Shown: one piece after another, positions 37,042 through 50,429 of the stretch
Layout of the letters: every line of letters begins with the position of its first letter
How positions within the stretch are numbered: position 1 is the first letter of the stretch
Source: Punctularia strigosozonata HHB-11173 SS5
Lineage: Eukaryota; Basidiomycota; Agaricomycetes; Corticiales; Punctulariaceae
NCBI RefSeq assembly: GCF_000264995.1
Contig: NW_006767446.1
Location: 358,669 to 422,668, forward strand
Direction of reading: 5' to 3'
DNA: 64,000 nucleotides
Notes under the pieces: generated by a model
What the model was told of the DNA's origin: nothing
The model's database searches: none
Seen by the model: the letters and a program-made list of their open reading frames with translations, nothing else
Position numbers and translations under genes: made by a program

Positions 37042-38536
37042 AGAACGCTCTCGCCAGATGTCTTGTAAGAAGGCACAGTCCGCAGTTATATTCGCGAGGG
37101 TATAGGCAATATAGCGGATCGCGGCTGCGCTGAAGCGTGCAGCAGTCGTGGCGTTAGTAACGCGACTAGATTGGTCAAGGACCGTGGGTAAATATATTGT
37201 TGACCTTTGTAATGGACCAGTCACTTCAGCGCGTTTACGCTACCTACTTACTTCCTCCTCATCGCGCATTCGCGATCATGAACGCAGTCTAAAGCCTCCG
37301 GGGAGGTTATGGACGATTTGCTCCTACATGCTTCTGAGGAGACGATGGTGATCCAGGAGGCGACTCGCTGTGAGGTCGTGGACGACAGTATGGGCTGCTC
37401 AGCCGCTAATTCCATCAATATTCCATCCTCTATGATCACATTCGGCACTCAAAACGCTATAAACGCGAGACACCTCCAATTCGCAGTCGAACAACCCCAC
37501 CCGATGAATTGCTTGTGACTTGCTTCTACCGCAGACTGTTTCTGGTACGTTTGCTACAATCGCTATCGCCTCACATCGGGCCGCTGATAGTTTCCTTCAG
37601 CACAAGAATTCTATCGAGCATCTCAGCCGTGATGGAAGCATCGTCGGCGCGGGTCCGAACGAACTTCACCCACAACGTAAGGTCACCGCCGGGCAGCAAA
37701 CATACAATCATCTGCCGTAAGACGATCTTTTCGCTGTATGTGAGATTGACTATGCAATGGTAGGTACCGCGCTGCCGGTTTGCCGAGTATAAGTGTCCAA
37801 CTCGCCCCCTCGTTTGACTGTGACGGAGAACCTCAAGCTCCTCTGACGAATGTATTGCCGCCTCCGTTGTCGTACTTCCGACCGCGCACGTCTATCTATT
37901 CCAGGCGAACATCAGTGGCGGCCAAATTGAAGTGTATCTCACGTAGTACGATTGACGCCCGGTGTAATGAAGCGGAGCTTTGGCAATCCGAGTTTCGGCA
38001 CGCAAACCGAGCCAGCGGCGTCAACTCGCGAATTGACCTCATCCATTGCGGCGTTTGTCCGAGAGGTACGGAACCTCCGACCATCGCTAACCATCGCTAA
38101 CCTACACCGACGTTGTTGGAAGGTCTGTGTGCTCCAATCATCCAGCAATCTTCTCTTACACGGATCCATGTAGGCTGGATGAGACGCCGCGTCATTGAGG
38201 AACGCATGTGGGGTCTCCGCTTCGCTCTTCTTGGTAAGTGAATCGACATGTTCTGTTGCCAACCCGGATCCGCACGCACTTCTGCTTGATTAATGCTACG
38301 AGCGTGGCACGCCGATGACATCCGCACATCGCCGCGCTGCCCGATCTCCCAAAAGCTCGTTAATCGCCTTCGCCAGCTGTCCGCTCGCGAGATGTCACTC
38401 ATCAATCGGCGAGTCACTCCACCCAGTTTCAGACTAGCAAAGACCCTCGCGAAGCGCAGCCCTTGCTAGAACGCCTTTCTCTTGATTTCCCTTGTCCCGT
38501 TCGCGCCTGCTCTCGCACTCCGCCCGGTGAGAGGCT
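37042..38536. other. Divergent promoter region, flippase and seven-TM genes
   Basis: No gene is supported. An AATATATT element at about 37191-37198 could serve as the TATA box of the flippase gene. Only noise ORFs lie between 37250 and 38430. Confidence 0.45.
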
Positions 38537-40227
38537 ATGGATGGGCCAGCTACTAGGTTCCCTTCCGCCATCTTGAGGAATACCGTCTGCCTCCTTTTGC
38601 TCTTGAGCATGTCCGTCTTGTCGTTTTGCTTAGCTCGACGCCCTCTCGAGTTCCCGTTTGGGCCATGGTCATGGCGCTCATGGTCATCCAACAAGGCTAC
38701 CAGGGTGTTGGTTATGGGGGACTTGGTTCTGTCCTGGCTGTGCGCCTTTGGATCAGCGTACATGATTTTCGGGGCAGGCTTGTCAACCGACCTGGCGAAC
38801 TGCACTCTGGGCGTGTACGTATGCATTGTCTTATATCTGTGGAGTAAAGTCAGATCTCGTTTCTTTTCACGGGCACAAATCTTCACGCTGACATGGTCTG
38901 ACTACATAGATATTCGAATACCTGTTCCTGCTTGAAAGGATGTACACATTATGGAAGGCTTTCCGAGACAAGCAGCGTCTAGCATCGACGCTGTACCGCA
39001 TGTACATCATCATATTCGTCGCATACCTCGCGCTCGCCGCGGTCCTGAGCATCCTCCGAGTGTCGTACTTACGACTGGATTCGACATGTATCATTGGATT
39101 CGGTCGCATACTCTCCACCGTCGGCCCACCTGCAAGAGGCTTGATCGACATTTGGATCGTCTGGGTCCTCGTGTGGTGGCTCAGGCGGAAGCGGGAAACC
39201 ATAAGCCCTGACTTACGAGCAATACTGCGAAGAACTCTCATATTCACCCTCATCGAGGCCGCCACTCTCATCGCGAACGGCTCCGTCATGGTGGCTCTTC
39301 AAGGTGCCGAACCGGGATGGCTCTGTCTTGTGATATGCAGCGGTGATGTACGACTCTCGTGAAAGTCTTCGTCAGGGTGCTTGTTTTAACCGTCTGATTC
39401 CTCAGGTCGCCATATCCGGCGCGGCTCTCGTCTGGCTTACGTCCAGCGGGCCAAGCACCAATCATTTGAGCGAACGTAACTTCCAAGACATTTACGCCTC
39501 GCGTCCCTACCGTCGTTCCCTTCCCCCGTTTTACCGACCTCCTTCATTCGTTGATCAGTCATCCTGGCGTTGTTCGTCGCCGCTTCCTGAAACCTACAAA
39601 CAGCGTATCAGCGCAGACGACCTAGTGTATCCGATGATGCTGACCGGGGCGGGAGCTTGCAGCTCTCCTCGCCCCGCCCGAAGTCCGTCATGGACGGCGC
39701 ACTCGCGCGACAGATCGTCAGCTATCTCCCGACTGTCTAGGAGCCCTACGCTTTCGCGGTTGTCCAGGAGTCCAACGCTTTCCGTTCCCAAGCCCATATT
39801 CATATCGCAAGCCGGACCCTCTCGCTCCCCCAGATACACCGCCAAAGCCCGCGAACGCGGCTTGTCTGTGAACACGGAGAGAGCGTCTACATCATACCCA
39901 TGCTTATACTCCCTGACCCCCGTACACGTCACGGCAAGTCCGTCGCCCGCTACACCACCTTCAGCTGGTTCAAGTCTTTACCATACGTGGAGCAAAAGGG
40001 CGCGGCGGAAACTCGATGTCCAGGCCGCTCCTCCCAGCATCATACCGCAAAGTTTGACGCGATTGCGGAGCAAATCTCTATCGGCGTTGCCTGAGGACGA
40101 AGGCGTACCTTGCGTGGTTAGCACCGCGTCCAGTTTTGCCGCGGCGCCAGCAGGACGCGCGACCTTGCTTCGTGAAGCTTTCCGTGATGCGCATATACGG
40201 ACAACGGGAGTTGGGGCAATGTCGTAG
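38537..40227 (+). CDS. Seven-TM receptor-like membrane protein, 523 aa
   Basis: The exons 38537-38848, 38910-39347 and 39406-40227 join in phase 0. I count seven hydrophobic helices: TVCLLLLLSMSVLSFCL, VLVMGDLVLSWLCAFGSAYM, GVYVCIVLYLWSKIFEYLFL, YIIIFVAYLALAAVLSIL, IDIWIVWVLVWWL, LRRTLIFTLIEAATLIANGS and CLVICSGDVAISGAALVWLT. After helix 3 comes FLLERMYTLWKA, and after helix 5 a basic loop (RRKRETISPDLRAILRR) that would face the cytosol. About 260 Ser/Pro/Arg-rich residues follow as a tail. The topology resembles the many GPCR-like orphans of basidiomycetes. No ligand or named class can be assigned. The first intron donor (GTCAGA) is not a consensus site, but the fusion is in frame and keeps helix 3 intact. 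Confidence 0.72.
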
Positions 40228-42265
40228 GCTATAGATCCTTCCTCTCCTTCACCGGGAATACCTCCGTAGCGCTCGTTGAGTCGCACGCTTCACCCCAATA
40301 TATTATACCATACGGATACGAGGTACTAACGAGACCTTTACGCGGATATGGGATGCCACAGCTTTAGTCGCATATTGTTGGCTTTTTAGGTGTAGCATAT
40401 AATTGCCGCACAGGGCCTGTAGTACCGGGTCATGAACCCAATATTGGGAGCCGAATTGTTTTGCATAGCACGTTGATCCCGCGACTTATAGGGCCGGTCT
40501 TGATACGGATACCACATAATACAAGCTGAGTGTAGACGATACAGCAAAACGTTCGAGAATATCGAGATGGTCATGCACATCGAACTCGAGGAATCGCTGG
40601 ATAATGATGGCCTTGAGGCACAGTTACAATGATTCCCAGTGACTCAGAAACTGACAACTTTCAGAGGGAGAAAATTGCAGGCAGGCAGAGGAGGGAGTAG
40701 TCCGTGAGAAATATCGGGGTTGCCGCGCGTTGCCGGCCCCTGTGTCGGCGGGTGGCTCCTGTCCAGCGCACTGTCAGCGCGACGTTCCAATGATCCTCGG
40801 CATGCTATGATCCCACTTTAAACCAACTCCTCTGCACTCTGCTCTCCTCAAGCTTGTATGGCGTAAGCTTGTATGGCGCATGGCAGCCGTTGCTTGACTT
40901 TCGAATTGATTCCATCGTGGCGTGCGGGCCCATTGTTCAGCGTTTCACCGGTCTCCCCAGGCCAAGCCGTGACTCTCTGTCAGATTGGAAGCCCCAGAGT
41001 TCTCCCGGACATTGTCCGTTTTTGTCTGGTGGCGTCGTGGATCCCTTAGATCCTATCCGCGCTCTCTCTCCCGCAGCTTCTGCCTTCGCTTCGACCTGCG
41101 TCAACGTCTATGCAACTGACCGACGTCAACGCAAGCTCAACTTTACTGAGGGTTAGTGAACTTTCAGGTCAACGGAAATGAAGGACCGACCACCTCGATT
41201 CATTGCTTCGGGAGCGAGGTCATCTACGGTAGTCTACGGTGCACGCCATTTCTAGCTTGGCTATATGCGGCTCCAAATTCATCAATACGAGACGAGTTCA
41301 TGACGGCGTAACAAAGAGGCTATCGTAATCGTAATCCCGAGCCAGCGTCGTGGCACACTGCATAGGCTTTTCAGATACCCCATCTGGAATCGGTCTATAC
41401 TCGGGCGGTTTAGTTATTCCGCTCTATTGACCGGGGTGAGTCGCTGGCCGGTGATGTGCGGAGGTCGTGAAGTTGCTCATGGCTACGGGACCAATTGCAC
41501 GGTTGCAGCGACTCGCCTTCCGTTTGGCCCTGAACTAGAAGAAAACATCAAGAACTCTGCTGCCGGGTTCCAGCTGCGGAAGGGGCGTATGCACCTCGTT
41601 GCATTTTGTAGCACACATTCACAGGCTGATTCCTCCCATTTGTTCCGTTTAGCCTTGGACATTCTTGTATTACGTCTCCGAACCTGTCTCAGAGAGGATG
41701 GCTTCTCGAGCGTGTGGAGATGCATCAACACCTTATCTTCGCCGCGATATGCTACTCTCTTCTGTACTTCTATCGCACACCGCGATCCTGGTTACACTCC
41801 GCTGACCGAGTTCGTCACTCAGGGCCGACATATTGAACTGACGCCGAGGACATAGAAGTATGTCCACTTAGACTACTGAGAGCACTCGTCTCGTTCCTAC
41901 AGAACACAGCAATGAGTCACTCTGCTACATAGAGCGTGGCAAGTTTTTTCTTTACGTATGCCATCTCTCCGGAGCCTCATGAAGTGGCGTACCCCGTTTC
42001 CATTGCCATCCAGCTGGGAATATCAATTCACATTGAGCAATCCCTCCGGTGTATGGCCGCCCAAAGCTGGCCTCCGCTCACAAATGGCCTGATCGACGTT
42101 TCTCTCGTCAACCTCCCTGAATTGCATGGAACACTACATGTACACTTTATTGCGTATAGCGTCATCGATACCGAGTAGTCTGCGTCGGTATCGGCATACT
42201 AACGATCACCATTGATACTGTTACAGGATTCTGGATGTTTATTTTTATGATTCCCGACTGCGTCC
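40228..42265. other. 2.0-kb spacer, no resolved gene
   Basis: Short ORFs only (the longest is 142 codons at 41427-41855, without motifs or intron support). A 14-bp direct repeat (AAGCTTGTATGGCG) occurs at about 40851-40878. Nothing else is recognised. Confidence 0.45.
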
Positions 42266-43182
42266 TCAACCCAGCCAATCAGTTTCGCCCTTCTTGATGA
42301 AGGCGTCGAGAGCCTCTTCGATGGGTGTTTCGCCCCCGACGAGGTCGATCGCCAGTCCGCTCGCGTCCGGCCTGTCAATCAGCAGAGCTAACACACGCGC
42401 TACATCGTCTCTCTGCGATCGCAAGGGATAACGTCAGAGAGCGATTTCGATTAGTTATCCTGCGAGGCGCACCGAGATAGTAGGGCTTAGATGTGTACGG
42501 CCGATCGAGGCTTTGCCTGTGCCGGGAACGTCCGTGAGCCCTCCGGGACGGAGGATCGTCCATCCGAACGCGGTACGAGCCACAAGGTTCTTATCTGCCT
42601 CGTACTTCCAATGCATGTACGCGGAGATGGCGCCGCGCACGCGTTTAGAGAGGGCGATATCCTCTTCAGTCTATGCGATTCGTTCAGCAGAAGCCCCGCG
42701 GGTGGCAAAGGGGCGACTCACGTAGTGTGCAGGGATGACGTCCGGATTGCGGATGTCGACAGCGGACACCAGGATCAGTCTCGGCTTCGGGCCCTGCACC
42801 TGCTCGATCGCGTCGAACACCTTCACCGCGCCCTCAAAGTCGACCTTCTTCGTTCGCTCCTCTCCGCCTTTGCCGCCCGCGCCGGCGCTCCAGACGACGA
42901 CGTCCTGACCCTGGAAGGTCTCCGCGAATTCGGAGACGGGAGAGTCTTCTAGGGAGAGGACGACCGCAGTCGCGGAGGGATCGGCGGCGAGGATGTCGGA
43001 TGCTTGGGTCGCGTCGCGGATGATGGAGGTCACGCTGTACTTCTGTGCACCCGCGAGCAGTTTTGTGAGGCGGAGGGAGACCTGCGGTCGTGGAAAGTCA
43101 GATCAGAGATATTGATCGTAGCACAGGACGTGGTATGGCTCACCTTGCCATGCCCGCCTACGATCGTCACTTTCTTCGCCAT
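42266..43182 (-). CDS. NAD(P)-binding atypical SDR (YMR090W-like), 247 aa
   Basis: The exons 43182-43144, 43081-42722, 42670-42473 and 42412-42266 join in phase. The protein opens with a Rossmann strand and glycine loop (MAKKVTIVGGHGKVSLRLTK), split by the first intron. Next come VVLSLEDSPVSEF and DVVVWSAGAGGKGG, the second strand-loop pairs, then LILVSAVDIRN. After them is the atypical-SDR substrate region with HWKYEADKNL and GWTILRPGGLTDVPGTGK, and the C-terminal RDDVARVLALLIDRPDASGL. This is the layout of SDR_a5 / NAD(P)-binding_13 proteins such as yeast YMR090W. The active-site Tyr-Lys pair is altered, as is usual for the group, so it may be a redox sensor or reductase of unknown substrate. 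It is cytosolic, with no signal peptide. Confidence 0.85.
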
Positions 43183-43849
43183 CTGAGCAGATATAGGGAT
43201 GGTGAACGTGTAAGTTGATCTGCGAACACACGTCATCGTTCTTATATGTGTCCGCAATCGCACGATCTGAGTAATCCTCAGTGTGAGTAACCCCATTGCC
43301 GGCCGCGATGCGACTCTCGAATCGTCATGAGGTCAAGCGAATGGCGTTATATACACGCGACGAGTCTGTCTAGTCAAGGCCGGCGATGAACCTGAAGACC
43401 TTGTTGTCAGGCTCAGCACACTTACAGCGCACATGCTGCTCATAGCGCATTTGCTCGTCGGCATACGCGCTCCCTTGCCACGCAAGGATTCTGGGCTCCT
43501 TCCTTCCAGGGACGCCAGGGCCGTGCTCGTCGTTCATCACTCGATACACTATCGGAGGGCGATCATATTGAGTAAACATCGTGACGAGGTGCATGTTCAC
43601 CGAACGGCCAAGCCAACAATTCAGTATCGACAGCACCAGGTTCAACAAAAGTATGATGGGTCGGGTTGTGGGTCGTCAAAAGAATGAGCAATATCACACT
43701 CCTCTCACTCGGTTTGAGGACTCTGAAAGCTGAAATCGACAATCATGATCCAGCTTGGGCCTATGATGACCATTACGTAAGGAAAGCAATATCTGCTTTT
43801 TCACACAACCTCTGTTTGATCCGTCCGGTCATATAAGTCCTACTCAATA
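43183..43849. other. Spacer with one minus-strand ORF of unknown status
   Basis: A 92-codon minus-strand ORF (43370-43648) has good fungal codon use. It contains a stretch reading MFTQYDRPPIVYRVMNDEHG and then KEPRILAWQGSAYADEQMRY. No homologue is recognised. It could be a small gene or a fragment. Confidence 0.3.
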
Positions 43850-44027
43850 ATGGATTTCCGGTCGTCGATTTCCGGTGCGCATGAGTGAATGAGCTTGAGA
43901 GCGTGTGATGCCATCTGTCAATGACGTCACTGGCCGAGTCGGCATTGACACGTGAGCTGCGTTGACGCTCGTGGCAATTAGAGCTCCGCGCGAAATTTGC
44001 GTCGCGTTCAGCGCGGTCGACGCGGTC
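43850..44027 (+). repeat. Left terminal inverted repeat
   Basis: Matches the reverse complement of 48034-48211 with only a few differences. Its tip holds two direct copies of GATTTCCGGT (43853-43862 and 43867-43876), likely transposase-binding sites. Further in are TGACGTCA (43922-43929) and CACGTG (43949-43954). Confidence 0.9.
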
Positions 44028-44046
44028 GCGTTCTGTCTCACTGACC

Positions 44047-46084
44047 ATGGCCCGAACACGCGTCCATGTTCGCCGGAGCAAAGCCAACAAAAGCATCCCT
44101 TATTGGAAGCGGCTATTTGCTGTCACATGCGGAATGTTTGCAGAAGCAGAAGACGAGATGGATGAGCTGGACGCTGCAGCCATGCTTGTCCTGTCCATCA
44201 ACACCAAAAAGAACTATGAACGCGGTGGCCGTTGGGGTAGAAGGGGTCCATACAAGGCACCTCAAGTTGAGGAGTTCTTTCAGCTTCTGCTGGAAGGCTT
44301 CAGCGAACGTCGGTTTCGAAGCTGGATGCGGTGAGCTAGGATAAGACCCAGGTGAGGATGAAATCACTCACAGTCCCTTCAATAGCATGTCCCGTGCTGC
44401 CTTCTGGCATATTCATGATCTCATCAAGGATGATCCCGTCTTTGAAGGGACTCGTTTCAGGCCTCAGCGTCCTGTCAAATTCCAAATGGCCGCATTCTAT
44501 ATACAAACTGGTGGCATGACAGCAGCTCGAACCGGTGATGTTATCGGTGTTGCAGAAGGAAGTAGCTTCCTATATTCAGNNNNNNNNNNNNNNNNNNNNN
44601 NNNNNNNNNNNNNNNNNNNNNNNNNNNNNNNNNNNNNNNNNNNNNNNNNNNNNNNNNNNNNNNNNNNNNNNNNNNNNNNNNNNNNNNNNNNNNNNNNNNN
44701 NNNNNNNNNNNNNNNNNNNNNNNNNNNNNNNNNNNNNNNNNNNNNNNNNNNNNNNNNNNNNNNNNNNNNNNNNNNNNNNNNNNNNNNNNNNNNNNNNNNN
44801 NNNNNNNNNNNNNNNNNNNNNNNNNNNNNNNNNNNNNNNNNNNNNNNNNNNNNNNNNNNNNNNNNNNNNNNNNNNNNNNNNNNNNNNNNNNNNNNNNNNN
44901 NNNNNNNNNNNNNNNNNNNNNNNNNNNNNNNNNNNAGCGAACGTCGGTTTCGTAAGCTGGATGCGGTGAGCTAGGATAAGACCCAGGTGAGGATGAAATC
45001 ACTCACAGTCCCTTCAATAGCATGTCCCGTGCTGCCTTCTGGCATATTCATGATCTCATCAAGGATGATCCCGTCTTTGAAGGGACTCGTTTCAGGCCTC
45101 AGCGTCCTGTCAAATTCCAAATGGCCGCATTCTATATACAAACTGGTGGCATGACAGCAGCTCGAACCGGTGATGTTATCGGTGTTGCAGAAGGAAGTAG
45201 CTTCCTATATTTCAGCCGTGTCACAAGAGCACTTCGACACCTCAAACCGGAGTATCTTAGCTGGCCAAACATGCAACGACGTGAACAAATCAAGGAGTAC
45301 ATGTCCAAGTGGGGCTTTCCGGGATGTATTGGTGTCGGTGATGGCTCTCTACTGAGACTGGTCAACCGCCCACTTCAAAACCCTTACTCATACTGGTGCA
45401 GAAAAAAGTTCTACGCTGTGAGTAACAGATCTTTTACTCGGTCTTGTGCTCACAAGATTATCAGCTCTCAATACAAGCAATCTGTGATCATGAAGGTCTC
45501 ATTATTAGCTACAAGCTTGGCTGGCCTGGATGCCTCACCGATGCAACAATCTTCAAACAATCTCGTTTGTGGCTACGTCGCGATGAATACTTCCAAGATG
45601 ACGAGTTTATCATGGTTGACAAAGGTATGGACCTAGTTCTGCTTTGATATCATTACTGACACAGGGTAAAGGTTATCCATTGTCAATGTATACTATCCGC
45701 CCATTTGCAGACCCCGACCTCACCACAGATCCAATCGAGTCGACCCGCCGCAAACGCTGGAACCAGCGGTTGTCATCAAGACGAATTGTTATTGAACACA
45801 CCTTTGGACAGCTCAAGGGCCGCTTTCCCTACCTGCGCACCATTCCAGGGCGTGATCTTCGTCGCATCAACTGCACCATTGAGGCACTTATGGTTTCACA
45901 CAACATCTTGACTTTATTTGGGGATGACCCAACACGCATCAGTGACTTCAATGCTGATGAAGAGCCTCGTGTCACACGCCACCTGCGGCGGCTCAGGCAG
46001 AATGAGATTGCGGAAGAGACCGATAATGATCTCTACCGCTCAGGTTTATTGCGTCGCAAATTACTTATGGATCAGATGTTATAG
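44047..46084 (+). CDS. Harbinger transposase (DDE_Tnp_4 type), about 425 aa
   Basis: The exons 44047-44330, 45009-45421, 45457-45624 and 45672-46084 join in phase, with the duplicated contig end 44374-44579 left out. The N terminus is basic (MARTRVHVRRSKANKS). The conserved helical region follows (SERRFRSWMRPFNSMSRAAF, then DLIKDDPVFEGTRFRPQRPV). The catalytic triad is visible as GVGDGSLL (Asp), LTDATIFKQS (Asp) and IVIEHTFGQLKGRFP (Glu), with VDKGYPLS in between. The three inner introns are 43, 35 and 47 nt; the 35-nt one (45422-45456, GTAACA...CACAAG) is very short. Cut-and-paste transposition is the expected role, together with the Myb-like partner. No disabling change is seen apart from single-base differences at the gap edges. 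Confidence 0.88.
44580..44935. other. Assembly gap (356 N) flanked by the same sequence twice
   Basis: Bases 44302-44579 before the Ns recur at 44936-45215 after them, with one extra T near each inner edge of the second copy. The transposase reads correctly only if the two are merged, so the gap is probably spurious (two overlapping contig ends that were not joined). Confidence 0.85.
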
Positions 46085-46194
46085 AGGAGACGGTGTATGG
46101 CAAGATAAGCTAGATTAGTCTAGAATGAAATACGAGTGTATACCATCTAACTTTTGGGATCTAGCAAGAAAAATCAACAAACAGGCAAAACAGA

Positions 46195-48010
46195 CTAGAG
46201 CCCACCATCGGCATCAGCCTCCTTCTTGAGTGTTTCGGCCATAACTTTGCCAATCTCCTTCAGAGTTGGATCAGGAGAAGAAAGGAATTCAGCAACCTTT
46301 GTCCAGTTCTGCAGCCGGAGCTCACGTCGGCGCTCACGATGAAGCTCAGCTTCACGTTTAGCTTGCTCCTCGCGAAGACGGAGATCTCTCTCCTCGTACT
46401 TGGTCTTCTCCTTCGCACGGTCTTGGATGCTCGCAACGAGCGATCTGAGCATGTCATCATCCGATGCATCGCGGCGTAATCTCTTGCGGCAGCGCTCGTC
46501 GGACTCTTCGTCATCGGAGACAGATGTGGCTTCATTCAGCGGGTGTGCGCGAATGACCTCAGGACTGTCGTGAGCCCTACAGAGACAGTTAGTATGAGGA
46601 TCTCGTATGCAGTAAATACATACACAGAATCAATGGCGCGATAGATATCAGTCTCGCGAAAGTCCTCGAGTGTTGCACGCGACCACTTGCTCTGCGAACT
46701 TTTGCTGCGCAGAGGTTGACCGGGTTTTGTGTCGGTCTCCGTGTCATCCAAGCCTTCGACATCCGACTCATCACCGTCGCCTCCGCCAGTCTCCTCCTCC
46801 AACCTGCGGGCAGCCTTGTACTGGCCGAAAAGCTGGTCCCATTTGCGCTGGACCTGCTCCGCAGTTTTGCGACTGCTCAAGAAATCCTGCGAGATCTGAG
46901 ATGGTATGGCGGAGATCAGATTTCGCAGACAATGCAGAAGGAGACAGCCTACCTTCATGAAGTGTCTGCCCCGCTCAATCTTGAATTCCTGCCAGATCTC
47001 CTCGCGACAGATATAGTCGACGAGGATCTTCGTCTCCTCTTCGCTCCACTTCCCTTCCATGCTGGCCGTAACACGCTCCCGCATACCCGGAGTGAGCTCC
47101 TTGATGTCCTCGTCCGACTCTCCGCCAGCTCGCGCATTCTTGCGTGAGCGAGACCCGGCACCTTTCGCTGGCGTCTTCTTCGGCTTTGTGTCTCCTTTGG
47201 TACCCATCGCGAGACCCTTCGCACCCGCTGCAACACCCTTCGCATCCGCCGCGATCCCCTTCGCATCCACCGCGATGCCCTCCGCACCTGCCGCGATGCC
47301 CTCCGCACCCGCCGTGATGCCCTCCGCACCCGCCGTGATGCCCTCTGTACCCCCCGCAGTGCCCTTCGCACCTGCCGCGATGCCCTTTGCACCCTTTGCG
47401 CCATGGGTCTTGCCCGTCGTGCCACGATTTGTGTCTGTCGTGATGCGGTATGCATCCTTTCTGTCGTCGTATGTGTTCGCGGCGGATTGGTTCGTGTTCA
47501 CGACATCTCAGTTCGTGTCTGGGGCGCCGCCGTGTACAGTTACAGACCGGCCACGGCCTCGGCCTCGGCCACGTCCGCGACCACGACCACGGCCACGCTG
47601 GGTAGGTGTCTTCGGGCACGACGGCGTCTGGTGGTTGGAGATCTCCACGAGGACAGCTTCAGCGTGCGTGAGTTCTTCCTCGAAAAGCGCAGACTTCGGG
47701 CTTTGAGGTTGGATAGCCCGGCTATTGGCCTGGGGATTGGCGGCTTGATTCAACTAGTTCAGATTTCGCAGGCTCAATGACTATAGTGGGCTAACTCACC
47801 TTGTTCTATAAGGATTCCACCTGTCTCTAACTCCATGTTGTTGCAGTCGAATGCAGGTCCTAAGTACTCCAAGGGCTGGTGGCCTGGAAAAGGGTAGTTC
47901 TCCTGCGTGTATCCTCCAGCCTGAGAGAAGTTCAGAAGTTCGTGCAAGCCAAGCTGCATAGCAGCCTCATCGACGAATGCAGGGTCAAGGGAATCAATGC
48001 TGAAGTCCAT
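46195..48010 (-). CDS. Harbinger accessory protein with Myb/SANT domain
   Basis: Minus-strand, multi-exon partner gene. It starts at 48010 inside the right TIR (MDFSIDSLDPAFVDEAAMQL). Next comes an Arg-Gly tract (about 47605-47560) and a segment of about 70 residues of 7-residue repeats of the type G-A-x-G-I-A-A, coded by 21-nt repeats (about 47400-47200). The trihelix/Myb-like domain follows: KWSEEETKILVDYICREEIW, then a QDFLSSRKTAEQVQRKWDQL block across an intron with GTAGGC...TCTCAG. A Lys/Glu/Arg coiled coil ends at 46195. In PIF/Harbinger elements this protein binds the TIRs and carries the transposase into the nucleus. An in-frame TGA at 47508-47510 separates the RG tract from the repeat region. 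It may be spliced out or may mark damage. The first intron is unresolved. Confidence 0.75.
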
Positions 48011-48033
48011 GGTGAAGTTGGATCAACGCGTCG

Positions 48034-48211
48034 ACCGCGTCGGCCGCGCTGAACGCGACACGAGATTTCGAGCGGAGCTACAATTGCCACGAGCGTCAAC
48101 GCAGCTCACGTGTCAATGCCGACTCGGCCAATGACGTCATTGACAGATGGCATCACACGCTCTCAAGCTCATTCACTCATGCGCACCGGAAATCGACGAC
48201 CGGAAATCCAT
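48034..48211 (-). repeat. Right terminal inverted repeat
   Basis: Inverted copy of the left repeat, with the same tip motifs, CACGTG (48107-48112) and TGACGTCA (48132-48139). It ends 75 bp before the ornithine aminotransferase start codon. Confidence 0.9.
48132..48139. promoter_or_regulatory. CRE/bZIP site TGACGTCA inside the right TIR
   Basis: The full palindromic TGACGTCA lies 148 bp upstream of the ornithine aminotransferase ATG. With the CACGTG at 48107-48112 it gives the host gene two classic activator sites of transposon origin. Binding is inferred only. Confidence 0.45.
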
Positions 48212-48286
48212 GCCATTGCTTCACATTCTTAGCTTCATCTTGCTTCTCTGCTGTATTTCATCCGATCTTCAAGAAGATATATAACC

Positions 48287-50429
<2,143 letters not shown>

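Larger units (their letters stand above)
43850..48211. mobile_element. PIF/Harbinger-type DNA transposon, two genes, long TIRs
   Basis: The element is bounded by terminal inverted repeats of about 180 bp that start ATGGATTTCCGG at both ends. Between them are a DDE transposase on the plus strand and a Myb/SANT-like accessory protein on the minus strand, the standard two-gene content of PIF/Harbinger. Both start codons lie just inside a TIR and the genes converge. The usual 3-bp target duplication was not found: the flanks read TAA on the left and TGC on the right. High TIR similarity and an apparently complete transposase suggest a fairly recent insertion. The N run inside is probably not part of the element. 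Confidence 0.9.

Noticed and set aside
44302-45215. True tandem duplication inside the transposon
   Set aside because: The copies flank an N gap and differ only near contig edges, which fits unmerged contig overlap better.
43848-48213. Three-base target-site duplication of the Harbinger element
   Set aside because: Left flank TAA and right flank TGC differ, and shifting the border by one base does not give a match.
48273-48284. GATATATAA as the TATA box of the ornithine aminotransferase gene
   Set aside because: It lies only a few bases before the ATG, too close to serve as TATA box for a leader that contains this ATG.
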